From positions 1 to 64,000 of the forward strand of contig NZ_JAPTYD010000008.1 of the NCBI RefSeq assembly GCF_026913015.1: DNA of 64,000 nucleotides, written 5' to 3'. The translations under genes and the position numbers were made by a program. The notes under the pieces were generated by a model that was not told the DNA's origin, did not search any database, and was given only the letters and a program-made list of their open reading frames with translations. Origin of the DNA: Paracoccus benzoatiresistens. GTDB taxonomy: Bacteria > Pseudomonadota > Alphaproteobacteria > Rhodobacterales > Rhodobacteraceae. How positions within the stretch are numbered: position 1 is the stretch's first letter; every line of letters begins with the position of its first letter. Below are positions 10,290 to 24,061 of the stretch, piece after piece.

Positions 10290-11497
10290 GCTTTGATATC
10301 GACAAGGTCCGCGCCGACTTCCCGATCCTGTCGCGGCAGGTCAACAGCCGTCCGCTGGTCTATCTGGACAGCGGCGCCAGCGCGCAAAAGCCGCGCCAGG
10401 TCATCGACGCGATCACCCGCGCCTATGAGGACAAATATGCCAATGTCCATCGCGGCCTGCATTTCCTGTCGAATCTGGCCACCGAGAATTACGAACGCGT
10501 CCGCGCGACCATCGCGCGCTTCCTGAACGCCCCGCACGAAGACGAGGTGATCTTCACCAGCGGATCCACTGAAGGCATCAACTTGGCCAGCTATGGCTGG
10601 GCCGCGCCGCGCCTGCAGGCGGGGGATGAGATCGTCCTGTCGGTGCTGGAACACCATGCTAATATCGTGCCCTGGCATTTCCTGCGCGAACGGCAGGGTG
10701 TGGTGCTGAAATGGGTGGAACCGGAACCCGACGGCAGCCTGCCGCCTGAAAAGGTGCTGGCGGCGGTCGGACCAAGGACAAAGCTGATCGCCGTCACGCA
10801 TATGTCGAACGTGACCGGCACCGTCGTCGATGTGGGCGCCATCGCGCGGGGCACCGACGTGCCGGTGCTGGCGGACGGCTCTCAGGCGGCGGTTCACATG
10901 CCGGTCGATCTGGCGACGCTGGGCGTCGATTTCTACTGCATCACCGGGCACAAGCTTTACGGCCCCTCGGGGTCGGGCGCGATGTGGATCCGGCGCGAGC
11001 GGCAGGCCGAGATGCGGCCCTTTATGGGGGGCGGCGACATGATCCGGACGGTGACGCGCGAGGGCGTCGATTATGCCGATCCGCCCTTGCGGTTCGAAGC
11101 GGGCACCCCCGGCATCGTCAACCAGATCGGCCTAGGCGCGGCGCTGGAATACCTCATGGATCTGGGTATGGAGAACATTGCCGCCCATGAACGGTCCCTG
11201 CGCGATTATGCCCGCGACCGGCTGCGCAGCCTGAACTGGCTGCAGGTCCAAGGCGATGCGCCGGGAAAGGGCGCGATCTTTTCGATGACCATGCAGGGCG
11301 CCCATGCCCATGACCTGTCCACCATCCTGGACAAGCGCGGCATCGCCGTCCGCGCGGGCAGCCATTGCGCCATGCCGTTGATGGAGTTCTTCGGAATCAC
11401 CGCCAGCGCCCGTGCCTCCTTCGCGATGTACAACACGAAGCAGGAAGTGGATGCTTTGGTCGAAGGTTTGAGCTTCTGCCGCGAGCTTTTCGCCTGA
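10286..11497 (+). CDS. sufS: SufS-type cysteine desulfurase
   Basis: SufS is a type II PLP cysteine desulfurase that feeds persulfide sulfur to the SufBCD scaffold. The 403-residue protein has the PLP lysine in YCITGHKLYGPSGSGAM and the catalytic cysteine in VRAGSHCAMPLMEFFG, the shorter type II loop. The N-terminus, FDIDKVRADFPIL, is standard. ATG 10286 overlaps the YIP1 stop. Unlike many suf operons, no SufE, SufT or SufA gene follows; an IscA-type carrier is encoded far away at 45981. Confidence 0.95.
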   Translation: MSFDIDKVRADFPILSRQVNSRPLVYLDSGASAQKPRQVIDAITRAYEDKYANVHRGLHFLSNLATENYERVRATIARFLNAPHEDEVIFTSGSTEGINLASYGWAAPRLQAGDEIVLSVLEHHANIVPWHFLRERQGVVLKWVEPEPDGSLPPEKVLAAVGPRTKLIAVTHMSNVTGTVVDVGAIARGTDVPVLADGSQAAVHMPVDLATLGVDFYCITGHKLYGPSGSGAMWIRRERQAEMRPFMGGGDMIRTVTREGVDYADPPLRFEAGTPGIVNQIGLGAALEYLMDLGMENIAAHERSLRDYARDRLRSLNWLQVQGDAPGKGAIFSMTMQGAHAHDLSTILDKRGIAVRAGSHCAMPLMEFFGITASARASFAMYNTKQEVDALVEGLSFCRELFA

Positions 11498-11599
11498 ATC
11501 TTGCAAAGTTTTCGGTAGAGGCCGAAGATCATGCGATAGTCCTTGCCGGATTTCTGGAATGTCTGCATCCCTGACCAAAACACGGGTCAAGGTGCGGAT

Positions 11600-12814
11600 A
11601 TGGCAGAGATTCTGGTTCTGGGTGCGGGCATGGTGGGCGTTACGACCGCCCTGGCGTTGCAGGCGCGCGGGCATCAGGTCACCATCGTCGAACGCGGCGT
11701 GCCGGGGCGCGAAACCAGCTATGGCAATGCGGGATTGATCCAGACAGAGGCGGTCGAGCCCTATGCCATGCCCTTGGCCCCCGGCGCGCTGCTGCAGATC
11801 GCCATGGGGCGCGGCTACGACGTCAAATGGAACCTGCCGGGCCTGTTGTCGCAACTGAACGCGGTCTGGACCTATGCCATCAACTCGCTGCCCGCGGGTC
11901 ACCGCCGGGCAACGCTGACCTGGGGCAAGCTGATCCGCCAATCGACCGAGCGTCACGCCCCCCTCGTCGAAGCTGCGGGCGCCGACAACATCATCAGCCG
12001 CGACGGCTACATCGAGGTGCATCGCACCCCCGCGCGGATGGAAAAGGCCCGTATCACTGCCAAGCGCTTCCTCGATGATTTTGGCGTCGAGGCCAGGCTG
12101 ATGGACGGAAAGGCCCTGCGCGCCCTGGAACCCGCCATCAAGATCGAGGTCGAGGGCGCGACCCATTGGGCCGACACCTGGACCTGCTCTGACCCCGGCG
12201 GGCTGGTCGCGGCCTACGCGAGCCTGTTCGAAAGGCGCGGGGGGAGGATCGTCAACGGCGACGCGGGCGACCTGCACCGCGCCGGGAAGGGCTGGCAGGC
12301 AGGCGAGGCGACGGGCGAACATGCGGTGGTGGCGCTTGGCCCCTGGTCGCCGATGCTGCTGCAGCGCTTCGGCCTGACCGTGCCGATGGTCTTCAAGCGC
12401 GGCTATCACCGCCATTACCGCATGGAGACGCCCCCGAAGCATCCGATCGCCGATTTCGGCAATTCGGTCGTGCTGTCGCCGATGCGCCGGGGCTTGCGGA
12501 TCGCCACCGCCGCCGAGCTGACCAGCCACCCGCGCCTGACGCCGCCGCAACTGAAACACGGCGAAAGGGCCGCACGGGAACTGTTCGACATCGGCAGCCC
12601 GGTCGAGGCCGAACCCTGGACCGGCCGCCGTCCCTGCATCCCCGACATGCTGCCGGTGATCGGCCGCGTCCCCGACCAGCCGAACCTCTGGGCGCATTTC
12701 GGCCACGGCCACCAGGGGTTCACGCTCGGCCCCGTGACAGCGGAGATCCTCGCCGAGGAGTTCGACGGCGGCCAAGGATGGGCAGAATTGAACCCCGCTC
12801 GTTTCAAACGCTGA
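11600..12814 (+). CDS. FAD-dependent oxidoreductase, D-amino-acid dehydrogenase (DadA) type
   Basis: The 404-residue flavoprotein has a Rossmann FAD motif at the N-terminus, VLGAGMVGVTTALALQARGH, and the DAO-family closing region CIPDMLPVIGRVPDQPNLWAHFGHGHQGFTLGP. These fit the DadA group, membrane-associated enzymes that oxidise D-amino acids to keto acids and pass electrons to the respiratory chain. The substrate cannot be read from sequence; a proline-type or other D-amino acid is possible. ATG 11600 follows AAGGTGCGGAT. The gene stands alone behind sufS, 102 bases away, and is followed by a repeated sequence described separately. Confidence 0.85.
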   Translation: MAEILVLGAGMVGVTTALALQARGHQVTIVERGVPGRETSYGNAGLIQTEAVEPYAMPLAPGALLQIAMGRGYDVKWNLPGLLSQLNAVWTYAINSLPAGHRRATLTWGKLIRQSTERHAPLVEAAGADNIISRDGYIEVHRTPARMEKARITAKRFLDDFGVEARLMDGKALRALEPAIKIEVEGATHWADTWTCSDPGGLVAAYASLFERRGGRIVNGDAGDLHRAGKGWQAGEATGEHAVVALGPWSPMLLQRFGLTVPMVFKRGYHRHYRMETPPKHPIADFGNSVVLSPMRRGLRIATAAELTSHPRLTPPQLKHGERAARELFDIGSPVEAEPWTGRRPCIPDMLPVIGRVPDQPNLWAHFGHGHQGFTLGPVTAEILAEEFDGGQGWAELNPARFKR

Positions 12815-12819
12815 CTGGT

Positions 12820-12841
12820 TCTTCTTCACCCAAATATCCTC
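12820..12841. repeat. 22-nt repeat, copy 1, just after the DadA-like gene
   Basis: This 22-base sequence contains TTCACCCAAATATCCTC. It starts five bases after the stop codon of the DadA-like gene. An identical 22-base copy sits directly after the pheT stop at 41315-41336. In both places a run of Gs and then a GC-rich hairpin follow on the same strand. It does not code for anything visible. Its placement after stop codons suggests a 3'-end element of transcripts or a small dispersed repeat family. Confidence 0.85.
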
Positions 12842-12867
12842 AGGGGGTGAATTGGCCACAGGCCAAG

Positions 12868-12887
12868 AGGGGGCGCGAGCGCCCCCT
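12868..12887. repeat. GC-rich perfect hairpin downstream of the DadA-like gene
   Basis: AGGGGGCGC pairs perfectly with GCGCCCCCT across a two-base GA turn. It lies 54 bases after the DadA-like stop and 27 bases after the 22-nt repeat. No T run follows, so it is not a classical intrinsic terminator; it could block 3' exonucleases or mark the transcript end with Rho. Confidence 0.55.
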
Positions 12888-12968
12888 GCTGCCGCAAACC
12901 GTCAGCAGTCCCGGTTGACTTTCGCGCCCGGGAACACACCTTAAGGCTCTGCCGCACAAGGGTCGCCC

Positions 12969-15155
12969 ATGGGTCACAACAATACCAACGCGCCGGTTGC
13001 GCGCCCGATCGAAGTCACCCGCCCCAAGCTGGAAGGCGGGCGGCGCTTCGTGATGAAAAGCGAATTCCAGCCAGCGGGCGACCAGCCGACCGCCATTGTC
13101 GAACTGACCCAAGGGGTGCAGGCGGGCGAACGCGACCAGGTGTTGCTGGGCGCGACGGGCACCGGCAAGACCTTCACCATGGCCAAGGTGATCGAGGCCA
13201 CGCAGCGCCCCGCCATCATCCTGGCCCCGAACAAGACGCTGGCGGCCCAGCTTTACGGCGAGTTCAAGGGCTTCTTCCCCGACAACGCGGTCGAGTACTT
13301 CGTCAGCTACTACGACTACTATCAGCCCGAGGCGTATGTCCCCCGGTCGGACACCTATATCGAAAAGGAATCGCAGATCAACGAGGCCATCGACCGGATG
13401 CGCCACTCGGCCACGCGCGCGCTTCTGGAACGCGACGACGTGATCATCGTCGCATCGGTCAGCTGCATCTATGGCATCGGCTCGGTCGAGACCTATTCGG
13501 CGATGACCCAGGACATGATCGTGGGCGACAGCTATGACCAGCGCGAATTCCTGAACCAGCTCGTCGCCCAGCAGTACAAGCGCCTTGACGCGGCCTTCCA
13601 GCGGGGCGGCTTCCGCGTCCGCGGCGACGTGGTCGAGGTCTGGCCCGCCCACCTTGAGGACCGCGCCTGGCGCTTCGACTTCTTCGGGAACGAGCTTGAG
13701 GCGATCACGGAGTTCGATCCGCTGACCGGGCAGAAGACCGACAACTTCCGCCAGATCCGCATCTATGCCAACAGCCACTACGTCACGCCGCGCCCGACGC
13801 TGCAGCAGGCGATCAAGGGCATCAAGGCCGAGCTTCAGGGCCGGCTCAAGCAGCTGGTGGACGAGGGCAAGCTGCTGGAAGCCCAGCGGCTGGAGCAGCG
13901 CACGAACTTTGACATCGAGATGCTGGAGGCGACCGGCGTCTGCAACGGGATCGAAAACTATTCCCGCTACCTGACCGGCCGCGCGCCGGGCGAACCGCCC
14001 CCCACGCTGTTCGAGTTCATCCCCGACAACGCCATCGTCTTCGCCGACGAGTCCCACGTTTCCGTGCCCCAGATCGGCGGCATGTATCGGGGCGACTTCC
14101 GGCGCAAGTTCACGCTGGCCGAGCACGGCTTCCGCCTGCCAAGCTGCATGGACAACCGCCCCCTCAAGTTCGAGGAATGGGACGCCATGCGCCCGCAGTC
14201 GGTCTTTGTCAGCGCCACCCCCGCGCAATGGGAGATGGACCAGACCGGCGGCGTCTTCACCGAACAGATCATCCGGCCCACCGGCCTTCTGGACCCCCAG
14301 ATCGAGATCCGCCCGGTCGAGATGCAAGTGGACGACCTGCTGGACGAAATCCGCAAGGTCAGCGCGGCAGGCCTGCGCACGCTGGTCACGACGCTGACGA
14401 AACGGATGGCCGAGGATCTGACCGAGTATTTCCACGAGCAGGGCATCCGCATCCGCTACATGCACAGCGACATCGACACCATCGAGCGGATCGAGATCCT
14501 GCGCGACCTGCGGCTTGGCGCCTTCGACGTGCTTGTGGGCATCAACCTGCTGCGCGAAGGCCTGGACATCCCCGAATGCGGGCTGGTGGCGATCCTGGAT
14601 GCGGACAAGGAAGGCTTCCTGCGGTCCGAAACCTCGCTGATCCAGACCATCGGCCGGGCCGCGCGGAACGTGGACGGGCGGGTGATCCTTTATGCCGACA
14701 GCATCACCGGCAGCATGGAACGCGCCATGGCGGAAACCGAACGCCGCCGCCAGAAGCAGATGGCCTATAACGAGGCCCACGGCATCACGCCGCAAACTGT
14801 TCGCAAGAACGTCGAGGATGTGCTGGCAGGCCTGTGGCAGGGCGATACCGACCAGTCGCGCGTCACCACCAAGGTCGACCGACCGATGGTTGGCGCGAAC
14901 CTGCAGGCGCATCTGGACGCCCTGCGCGCGCAGATGCGCAAGGCCGCCGAGAACCTGGAGTTCGAGGAAGCCGCCCGCCTTCGCGACGAGGTGAAGCGCC
15001 TGGAGGCGGTCGAACTGGCTGTCGCCGACGATCCGCTGGCGCGCCAGTCCGTTATCGAGGAGGCGGCAGAGGAAGCCGTCAAGGCCTCGGGCCGGTCCAC
15101 TGCGGGCCGGGCAGGGCAGCGGGGCGGCAACAAGCGGTCGAAACGGCGGCGCTAA
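12969..15155 (+). CDS. uvrB: UvrB, excinuclease ABC damage-recognition helicase
   Basis: UvrB verifies DNA lesions handed over by UvrA and recruits UvrC for incision. The 728-residue protein has Walker [15 protein letters not shown] near residue 60. The beta-hairpin lock is [12 protein letters not shown], and motifs V and VI lie around [12 protein letters not shown] and QTIGRAARN. The UVR domain at the C-terminus reads [17 protein letters not shown]. It is a little longer than the E. coli protein because of a basic, low-complexity tail. TTGACT at 12915-12920 may be the -35 box, though no convincing -10 follows. The stop overlaps that of the convergent kinase gene. Confidence 0.97.
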   Translation: MGHNNTNAPVARPIEVTRPKLEGGRRFVMKSEFQPAGDQPTAIVELTQGVQAGERDQVLLGATGTGKTFTMAKVIEATQRPAIILAPNKTLAAQLYGEFKGFFPDNAVEYFVSYYDYYQPEAYVPRSDTYIEKESQINEAIDRMRHSATRALLERDDVIIVASVSCIYGIGSVETYSAMTQDMIVGDSYDQREFLNQLVAQQYKRLDAAFQRGGFRVRGDVVEVWPAHLEDRAWRFDFFGNELEAITEFDPLTGQKTDNFRQIRIYANSHYVTPRPTLQQAIKGIKAELQGRLKQLVDEGKLLEAQRLEQRTNFDIEMLEATGVCNGIENYSRYLTGRAPGEPPPTLFEFIPDNAIVFADESHVSVPQIGGMYRGDFRRKFTLAEHGFRLPSCMDNRPLKFEEWDAMRPQSVFVSATPAQWEMDQTGGVFTEQIIRPTGLLDPQIEIRPVEMQVDDLLDEIRKVSAAGLRTLVTTLTKRMAEDLTEYFHEQGIRIRYMHSDIDTIERIEILRDLRLGAFDVLVGINLLREGLDIPECGLVAILDADKEGFLRSETSLIQTIGRAARNVDGRVILYADSITGSMERAMAETERRRQKQMAYNEAHGITPQTVRKNVEDVLAGLWQGDTDQSRVTTKVDRPMVGANLQAHLDALRAQMRKAAENLEFEEAARLRDEVKRLEAVELAVADDPLARQSVIEEAAEEAVKASGRSTAGRAGQRGGNKRSKRRR

Positions 15156-17788
15156 CCCATCGGCGGGCGGGACAGCACGTCGTTGATCTTGCGCGCAAGC
15201 TGGTCGAAGCTGAAGGGCTTGGGCAGGAAGTTCCCGCCCGACCTGATCCGGTCGTCGGTTTCCAGCGACTTGCCGGTATATCCGCTGGTGTAAAGGACGC
15301 GCAGGTCGGGACGAAGGGCCTGCGCCTGGTCCACCAGTTGCGGGCCGGTCATCTGCGGCATCACCACGTCGGTGAACAGCAGCCGGATATCCTGCCGAGC
15401 GTCCAGCAGCGCCAGGGCCGCTGTACCGGACGCCGCCTCAAGCACCGCATAGCCCAACTCGCGCAGGGCCGAGACGGTAAAGCTGCGCACGCGGTCCTCG
15501 TCCTCGACGACCAGGATCACGTCTTCGGGCCGGCCCAGGGGCACATCAGCCGCCTGGTCGCGCGGGGTCTGGAATGCGCCCTCTTGGCAGCGTGGCAGAT
15601 ACAGATCGACGATCGTGCCTTCTCCGGTCTGCGACCTGATCGAGACATGCCCACCCGACTGGCGGATGAAGCCATAGACCTGGCTCAGGCCAAGCCCCGT
15701 TCCCCGGCCTGTCGGCTTGGTGGTGAAGAAAGGATCGAAGGCCTTGGACAGCACCTCGGGCGTCATGCCGCTGCCGGTATCCTTCACGCGGATGCGGACA
15801 TGCTCGCCCGGCTCCATTCCAAGGGCACGGGCCTGATTGCCATTCAGATGGACATTCTTCGTCTGAAGCAGGACCCGCCCGCCGTTCGGCATGGCGTCGC
15901 GCGCGTTGACCGCCAGGTTGACGATGGCGTTTTCCAGCTGGTTGCGATCGAGCTTGATGGCCCAAAGATCCGGCTGCAGCAGTGTTTCCAGAACGATCGT
16001 TTCGCCGAGGGACCGCGACAGCATGTCCGAAAGCCCGGTCAGCAGGCCGTTGGCATCGACCACCGCAGGCTCCAGCGGCTGCTGGCGCGAAAAGGACAGC
16101 AGCCGCTGCGTCAGGGCGGCGGCCCGGTTTGCCCCCTCAAGGGCGCCCTCGATATACTGGCCGACATCGGTGTTGCCCCGGGCCAGCTGGCGCTGGGTCA
16201 GGTTCAACCCGCTGATGACCACGGCAAGCATGTTGTTGAAGTCATGCGCGATGCCGCCCGTCAGTTGGCCCACGGCCTCCATCTTCTGCAACTGTCGCAG
16301 CTGGAGTTCGGCGGCTTCGCGGCGCGCGAACTCGTCCCGCAGGACGATTTCCCGTTGGGCAATGGTGGCGTCCTGTTCCTCGATCCGGCGGTTCAGGCTG
16401 AGCAGGGCCTCGGCCCGCTCCATCGCCAGCCAGGTTTGCTGCACGATCTCCTTGGCGAGCGTGACTTCGGGCTCGGTCCAGCTGCGCACCGCAGCCTGGT
16501 GAAGATAGATGCCGGCAGCCCACCGTCCGTTGGTCAGCAAGGGCACGCAGAGCCCGGCCAGGACGCCCTCGTCTGCATAGGGCGCAAGCTGGCCATCCGC
16601 GTCCCGACGGCTGTCGCCGAAGACCAGGCACCGCCCCGCCCGGCGCTCGGTGTCGGCGTGAATGCCGTAATGGTTGGTTGGTTGCATCCCGATCAGCGGG
16701 TCCAGCGTGCCGTCCGTCCAGGATGCCTCGTGACAGATGCTGTCGGGGCCGGTCAGCCGATAGAAGCCCACCCGGTTCACGCCAAGCCTCCGGCCCAGTG
16801 CCTCGGACGATCTGTGCAGGATCTCCCTCGGATCGGTCAGCACTCGCTGGCGGCCGATCTGTTCCAGGACGAATTCCCGTTCCTCCTTGGCGGCGCGCAG
16901 CTTCAGTTCGGCCTCCTTCACCTCGGTGATGTCATAGCTGACACCGGGCAGCCGGATGCAGCGCCCGTCCGGGCCGGGAATCGAGCGCCCCTGCGCCGAT
17001 ACCCAGCGGATCGTGCCATCCGCGCGCAGCAGCCGGTATTCCGAACTGAACAAGCCGACCGTGCGCACCGCCTGGGCCACTTCGGCCTCGACCCGGGGGC
17101 GGTCGTCCGGATGGATGCCCTTGAAGAATTCCTCGACCCTGGCGCCGCCTGCGGCCATGGCCTTGTCGACCCCGTACAGGGCGGCGAAGCGGCTGTCTGC
17201 CGTGACGCGGTCTTCCGGCACTTCCCAGTCCCAGATGCCAACACTGTTTCCCGCCGCCATCGCAAGGTTCAGCCGCTCGTCCGCCTTGGCGCGGGCGCGT
17301 TCCGCCAGGATCCGCGCCGTTGTTTCATTCGTGACGCAAAGCAGCCCGGCAATGCGCCCGTCGTCGCCGAAGACTGGCGAATAGGTGAAGGTCCAGTAGC
17401 TTTCCTCGGGCTCGCCAGTGCGGCTGAGGTCGAGCGGCATGTCCACCATCTGCTGGCTTTCGCCGCGCAGGCAGGAATCGACCAGGGGCGAGATGTCGTC
17501 CCAGATGCTCGCCCACAGGTCACGGAACGGGCGGCCAAGCGCATTTTGCTCGCGATAACCCAGGATCGGGCGATAGGCGTCATTGTAGAACGACACAAGC
17601 TCTGGCCCCCAGGCCAGATACATGGGCGTCGGGCAGGTCAGCATGGCCGACAGGATGGCGCGCAGCGAAAGCGGCCAGACGTCAAGCGGGCCCAAGGACG
17701 TCGCCGACCAGTCGCGCAAGGCAATCTGTTGCGCCACCTCGCTGCTGGTGACAGGCAGCCAGGTGGAGGCGGGCCATTGAATATTCAT
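15152..17788 (-). CDS. Hybrid sensor histidine kinase with PAS, GAF and receiver domains
   Basis: The 878-residue product is soluble; I see no membrane helix. A first PAS domain begins near residue 25 ([20 protein letters not shown], then [20 protein letters not shown]), and a second with a PAC tail spans roughly 180-300. A GAF-like domain covers about 315-460. The HisKA motif is [11 protein letters not shown] with the phosphoacceptor at His515, followed by a HATPase with DTGSGM and [15 protein letters not shown]-terminal receiver carries the phosphorylated aspartate at Asp807 ([13 protein letters not shown]). The build resembles cytoplasmic energy- or light-sensing kinases with intramolecular phosphotransfer. 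ATG 17788 is chosen over a GTG/ATG 60 codons upstream because the upstream part is low-complexity. No response regulator gene is adjacent. Confidence 0.9.
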   Translation of the reverse strand: MNIQWPASTWLPVTSSEVAQQIALRDWSATSLGPLDVWPLSLRAILSAMLTCPTPMYLAWGPELVSFYNDAYRPILGYREQNALGRPFRDLWASIWDDISPLVDSCLRGESQQMVDMPLDLSRTGEPEESYWTFTYSPVFGDDGRIAGLLCVTNETTARILAERARAKADERLNLAMAAGNSVGIWDWEVPEDRVTADSRFAALYGVDKAMAAGGARVEEFFKGIHPDDRPRVEAEVAQAVRTVGLFSSEYRLLRADGTIRWVSAQGRSIPGPDGRCIRLPGVSYDITEVKEAELKLRAAKEEREFVLEQIGRQRVLTDPREILHRSSEALGRRLGVNRVGFYRLTGPDSICHEASWTDGTLDPLIGMQPTNHYGIHADTERRAGRCLVFGDSRRDADGQLAPYADEGVLAGLCVPLLTNGRWAAGIYLHQAAVRSWTEPEVTLAKEIVQQTWLAMERAEALLSLNRRIEEQDATIAQREIVLRDEFARREAAELQLRQLQKMEAVGQLTGGIAHDFNNMLAVVISGLNLTQRQLARGNTDVGQYIEGALEGANRAAALTQRLLSFSRQQPLEPAVVDANGLLTGLSDMLSRSLGETIVLETLLQPDLWAIKLDRNQLENAIVNLAVNARDAMPNGGRVLLQTKNVHLNGNQARALGMEPGEHVRIRVKDTGSGMTPEVLSKAFDPFFTTKPTGRGTGLGLSQVYGFIRQSGGHVSIRSQTGEGTIVDLYLPRCQEGAFQTPRDQAADVPLGRPEDVILVVEDEDRVRSFTVSALRELGYAVLEAASGTAALALLDARQDIRLLFTDVVMPQMTGPQLVDQAQALRPDLRVLYTSGYTGKSLETDDRIRSGGNFLPKPFSFDQLARKINDVLSRPPMG

Positions 17789-18034
17789 CTGTCTGTCCTG
17801 ATCGCGCGTCGACTTGTCGGGGTTGTCTTCCCCGGGCAAGGGATTTCCTGTCTCCGTGCGCGGATATTTGCCTGCACGGCGCGAAGCTGCAAGAGTGTCG
17901 CTGGGTTGCGCGGAAAGAGGATGCGACGATTGTTGCCCCGGTCGCCCCGTCAGGCGCGCAGGGAACAACGAGCGCGCGAAACATGCGCGCGTCTTGGCCG
18001 CCCGTGGGAGATCATCCCGCGAATGCCGGTTGAA

Positions 18035-18061
18035 CGAGAACCCGGGAAACCCGGGTTCTCG
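18035..18061. repeat. Perfect 12-bp hairpin after glpV
   Basis: CGAGAACCCGGG pairs with CCCGGGTTCTCG across an AAA loop (TTT on the minus strand). It starts ten bases past the glpV stop on the minus strand and is the likely 3' end of the glycerol operon transcript. No T run follows on the minus strand, so it may act as a stabiliser or Rho-linked end instead of a classical terminator. Confidence 0.6.
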
Positions 18062-18070
18062 GGAAGTCCG

Positions 18071-19786
<1,716 letters not shown>

Positions 19787-19823
19787 AACGTTTCCTCCCC
19801 AGATGGGCCGAATGGCCCGGTTC

Positions 19824-20224
19824 TCACACCCAGCGGAACACCGCCGCGGCGTAGATCAGCGACACAAGCAGTCCTCCCCAGGCTGGCGCTCCTCCAAGGC
19901 CAAGCCAGGCGAGGTTCACGAAGGCCGAGCCGAGCAGGCTGATGAACAGCCGGTCGCCCCGGGTCGTCAGGATGCCGAGAACGCCCTTGCGCGGCGTCTC
20001 GGGGAAACGGATCGCGGCCCAGGTGAAGGCCAGCAGCAGCGCGGTTATCACCCAGAAGAAAAGGGCGGTCGGAAAGGTCCAGGCCATCCAGCCGCCGGGA
20101 TTGAGGCTGCCCGTCCATTCGCGGACGCCGTCCTCGGCGGGGACCAGCAGGATCAGCCAGGCAAGCAGGCCCAGCATCAGCAGGGCGGCGATGACGAAGC
20201 CTGCAGCAAGGGAACGCGCGCGCA

Positions 20225-20225
<1 letters not shown>
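19824..20225 (-). CDS. glpU: GlpU, small DUF2160 membrane protein of the glycerol transporter
   Basis: The 133-residue product has four hydrophobic helices, the last ending AAAVFRWV. The central LNPGGWMAWTFPTALFFW segment is typical of the DUF2160 proteins that accompany glpP, glpQ and glpV in rhizobial-type operons. Its molecular role is unknown. ATG 20225 overlaps the glpQ stop in an ATGA; the GTG one codon earlier is a less likely start. Confidence 0.85.
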
Positions 20226-21911
<1,686 letters not shown>

Positions 21912-21912
<1 letters not shown>

Positions 21913-22994
21913 CACGCGGCCCTTTCCAGCGGCTCGATGCGCCAGTCATCGACAAAGACGCCGATGCGGGCGGGATCCAGCGTCACCCGGTCGAAACCGG
22001 CGAGGATCGGCTGGTCCTCGGGGACGACAAGGTTGAAGGGTGCGCCGGCGACCTCGCCGCGCAGGATGCGGTGGTGGCCCACGTCCTCGGTGCGGATAAG
22101 GCGGAAGGGCAGGCCCTCGCCTGCGCTGGGCCGCGCGGCATCGGGGCGGATGCCGATCTGCACGCGGCCCTTCGGCGCGGCATAGGGCGCCGCCAGCGGG
22201 ATCGTGGTCCCTGCAACAAGGGCGGTCCCACCTGAAACCTGCGCATCCAGCAGGTTCATGCCGGGCGAGCCGATGAAATAGCCCACGAAGGTATGCGCCG
22301 GGGCATCGAACAGCGACTGGGGGGTGCCCGCCTGCACCACGCGGCCTTCGGACATGACCACCACCTCGTCGGCGAAGGTCAGCGCCTCGGTCTGGTCGTG
22401 GGTGACGTAGATCATCGTGTGGCCGAACTCGCGGTGCAGCGCCTTCAGTTGGGTGCGCAGTTCCCATTTCATCTGCGGGTCGATGACCGTCAGCGGCTCG
22501 TCAAACAGGATCGCGTTCACGTCCTGCCGGACCATCCCCCGGCCCAAGCTGATCTTCTGTTTCGCATCCGGGGTCAGCCCCTGCGCGCGCCGGTCAAGCG
22601 CATCCTGCATCCCGATCATGCGGGCCACCGCATCGACCCGCGCGGCGATCCGGTCGGCGGGAAGGCCGCGGTTCCTGAGCGGGAAGGCGAGGTTCTGGCG
22701 GACCGTCATGGTGTCGTAGACAACCGGGAACTGAAACACCTGTGCGATGTTGCGCGCAGCCGTCGGCTGATCCGTCACGTCGCGGTCGCCGAACAGCACG
22801 CGCCCGCGGGTGGGGTGCAGAAGGCCCGAAATGATGTTCAGCAACGTCGTCTTGCCGCAGCCGGAACTGCCCAGCAGCGCATAGGCTCCGCCGTCCCGCC
22901 ATGTCAGCGACATCGGCTTCAGTGCCCAGTCGCCTTCCGCCCCGGGCGCGGGGCTGTAGCTGTGGGCAAGGGAATCCAGCGTGATCCGCGCCAT
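21912..22994 (-). CDS. glpT: GlpT, ABC ATPase of the glycerol importer with a degenerate signature motif
   Basis: The 360-residue protein has Walker A GSSGCGKTTLLNIISG, Q-loop VFQFPVVYDTMTV, Walker B AILFDEPLTVIDPQ and an intact switch histidine (IYVTHDQTEAL). Where most ABC ATPases have LSGGQ, it reads LTPDAKQKISLGRGMV. The partner ATPase GlpS has a normal LSGGQ, so the dimer would have one canonical and one degenerate ATP site. A C-terminal TOBE-like region follows residue 240. The gene name follows the rhizobial operon and is not the E. coli antiporter of the same name. Start ATG 22994 overlaps the glpS stop. Confidence 0.9.
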
Positions 22995-24061
22995 TACGCC
23001 GCCGCCGCGGAAGGGGCGGCGCGCGCAAGGCGGCCGCCGTCGTCGAACAGATAAACATGCGCCGGGTCCAGCCACAGGGTCAGCGGCGCCCCCGGCGGCA
23101 GCTTCCGCACGCCGGGAACCAGCCCGACCCAGCGGTCCTCACCGTGCAGCAGGTGCAGGAATGTCTCCGCCCCCGTGATCTCGATCGCGTCAAGCTGCGC
23201 GACCAGAGGAACGGCGCGCGGGCTCTGCTCCAGCGTCAGATGGGGCGCGCGGAAGCCTGCTGTATACTGGCCATCGGTGACATCCACGCGCCAGCGGGCT
23301 TCGTCCAGAGCCGCCTCGCCGCGCTTCACCTCGATGCGCTTGAAGTTCATCGGCGGGTCGCTGAACACGCGCGCGGTCACGGCATCCTGCGGGGCGCGAT
23401 ACACCTGTGGCGTCGGGCCGAACTGCGTCACCCGGCCTTCCCACAGCGTCGCGGTGTTGCCGCCCAGCAGCAGCGCTTCCTCGGGTTCGGTCGTGGCATA
23501 GACGAAGATCGCGCCCGATGCCTCGAAGATGCGGGGGATTTCGGCCCGCAGTTCCTCGCGCAGCTTGTAGTCGAGGTTGGCTAGGGGTTCGTCCAGCAAC
23601 ACCAGCCCCGCCCCCTTGGCCAGCGCGCGGGCCAGCGCGGTGCGCTGCTGCTGGCCGCCCGACAGTTCCAGCGGACGACGATCAAGGAAAGGCGTCAGCC
23701 GCATCATCGCCGCCGTTTCGCGCACGCGCCGGTCGATCTCGGCCCGCGGGACGCGCTGCAGCCGCAGCGGCGAGGCGATGTTGTCGTAAACGCTCATCGA
23801 CGGATAGTTGATGAACTGCTGATAGACCATCGCCACGCCCCGGTCCTGCACCCGCTGGCCGGTCACGTCCTTGCCCTGCCACAGGATCTGCCCGGCGGTG
23901 GGATGGTCCAGCCCCGCCATCAGCCGCATCAGCGTGGTCTTGCCCGAGAGCGTCGGTCCCAGCAGCACGTTCATGCTGCCCGGCCCCATGGCCAGGTCGG
24001 TCGGATGGACCCAGGCCTGGCCTGCGACCTCCTTGGTGACGCGCCGAAGCTCCAGCGTCAT
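22994..24061 (-). CDS. glpS: GlpS, ABC ATPase of the glycerol importer
   Basis: The 355-residue ATPase has Walker A LLGPTLSGKTTLMRLMAG, signature LELSGGQQQRTALARAL, Walker B LVLLDEPLANLD and a C-terminal TOBE region. The GPTLSGKT form of Walker A is characteristic of this subfamily. The switch region reads YATTEPEEALLLG, where the usual histidine of THD is replaced by Thr-Glu; GlpT keeps its histidine. ATG 24061 overlaps the stop of the glpD remnant (ATGA), so glpS translation now depends on that remnant or on its own start. Confidence 0.9.
   Translation of the reverse strand: MTLELRRVTKEVAGQAWVHPTDLAMGPGSMNVLLGPTLSGKTTLMRLMAGLDHPTAGQILWQGKDVTGQRVQDRGVAMVYQQFINYPSMSVYDNIASPLRLQRVPRAEIDRRVRETAAMMRLTPFLDRRPLELSGGQQQRTALARALAKGAGLVLLDEPLANLDYKLREELRAEIPRIFEASGAIFVYATTEPEEALLLGGNTATLWEGRVTQFGPTPQVYRAPQDAVTARVFSDPPMNFKRIEVKRGEAALDEARWRVDVTDGQYTAGFRAPHLTLEQSPRAVPLVAQLDAIEITGAETFLHLLHGEDRWVGLVPGVRKLPPGAPLTLWLDPAHVYLFDDGGRLARAAPSAAAA

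Noticed and set aside
17868-17880. GGATATTTG on the plus strand before the kinase gene, resembling the core of the 22-nt repeat in reverse
   Set aside because: Only about nine bases match and the flanks differ; it is not placed after a stop codon.
17971-17992. GCGCGC-N7-GCGCGC inverted repeat upstream of the kinase gene
   Set aside because: Simple alternating GC of a kind expected by chance in this base composition.
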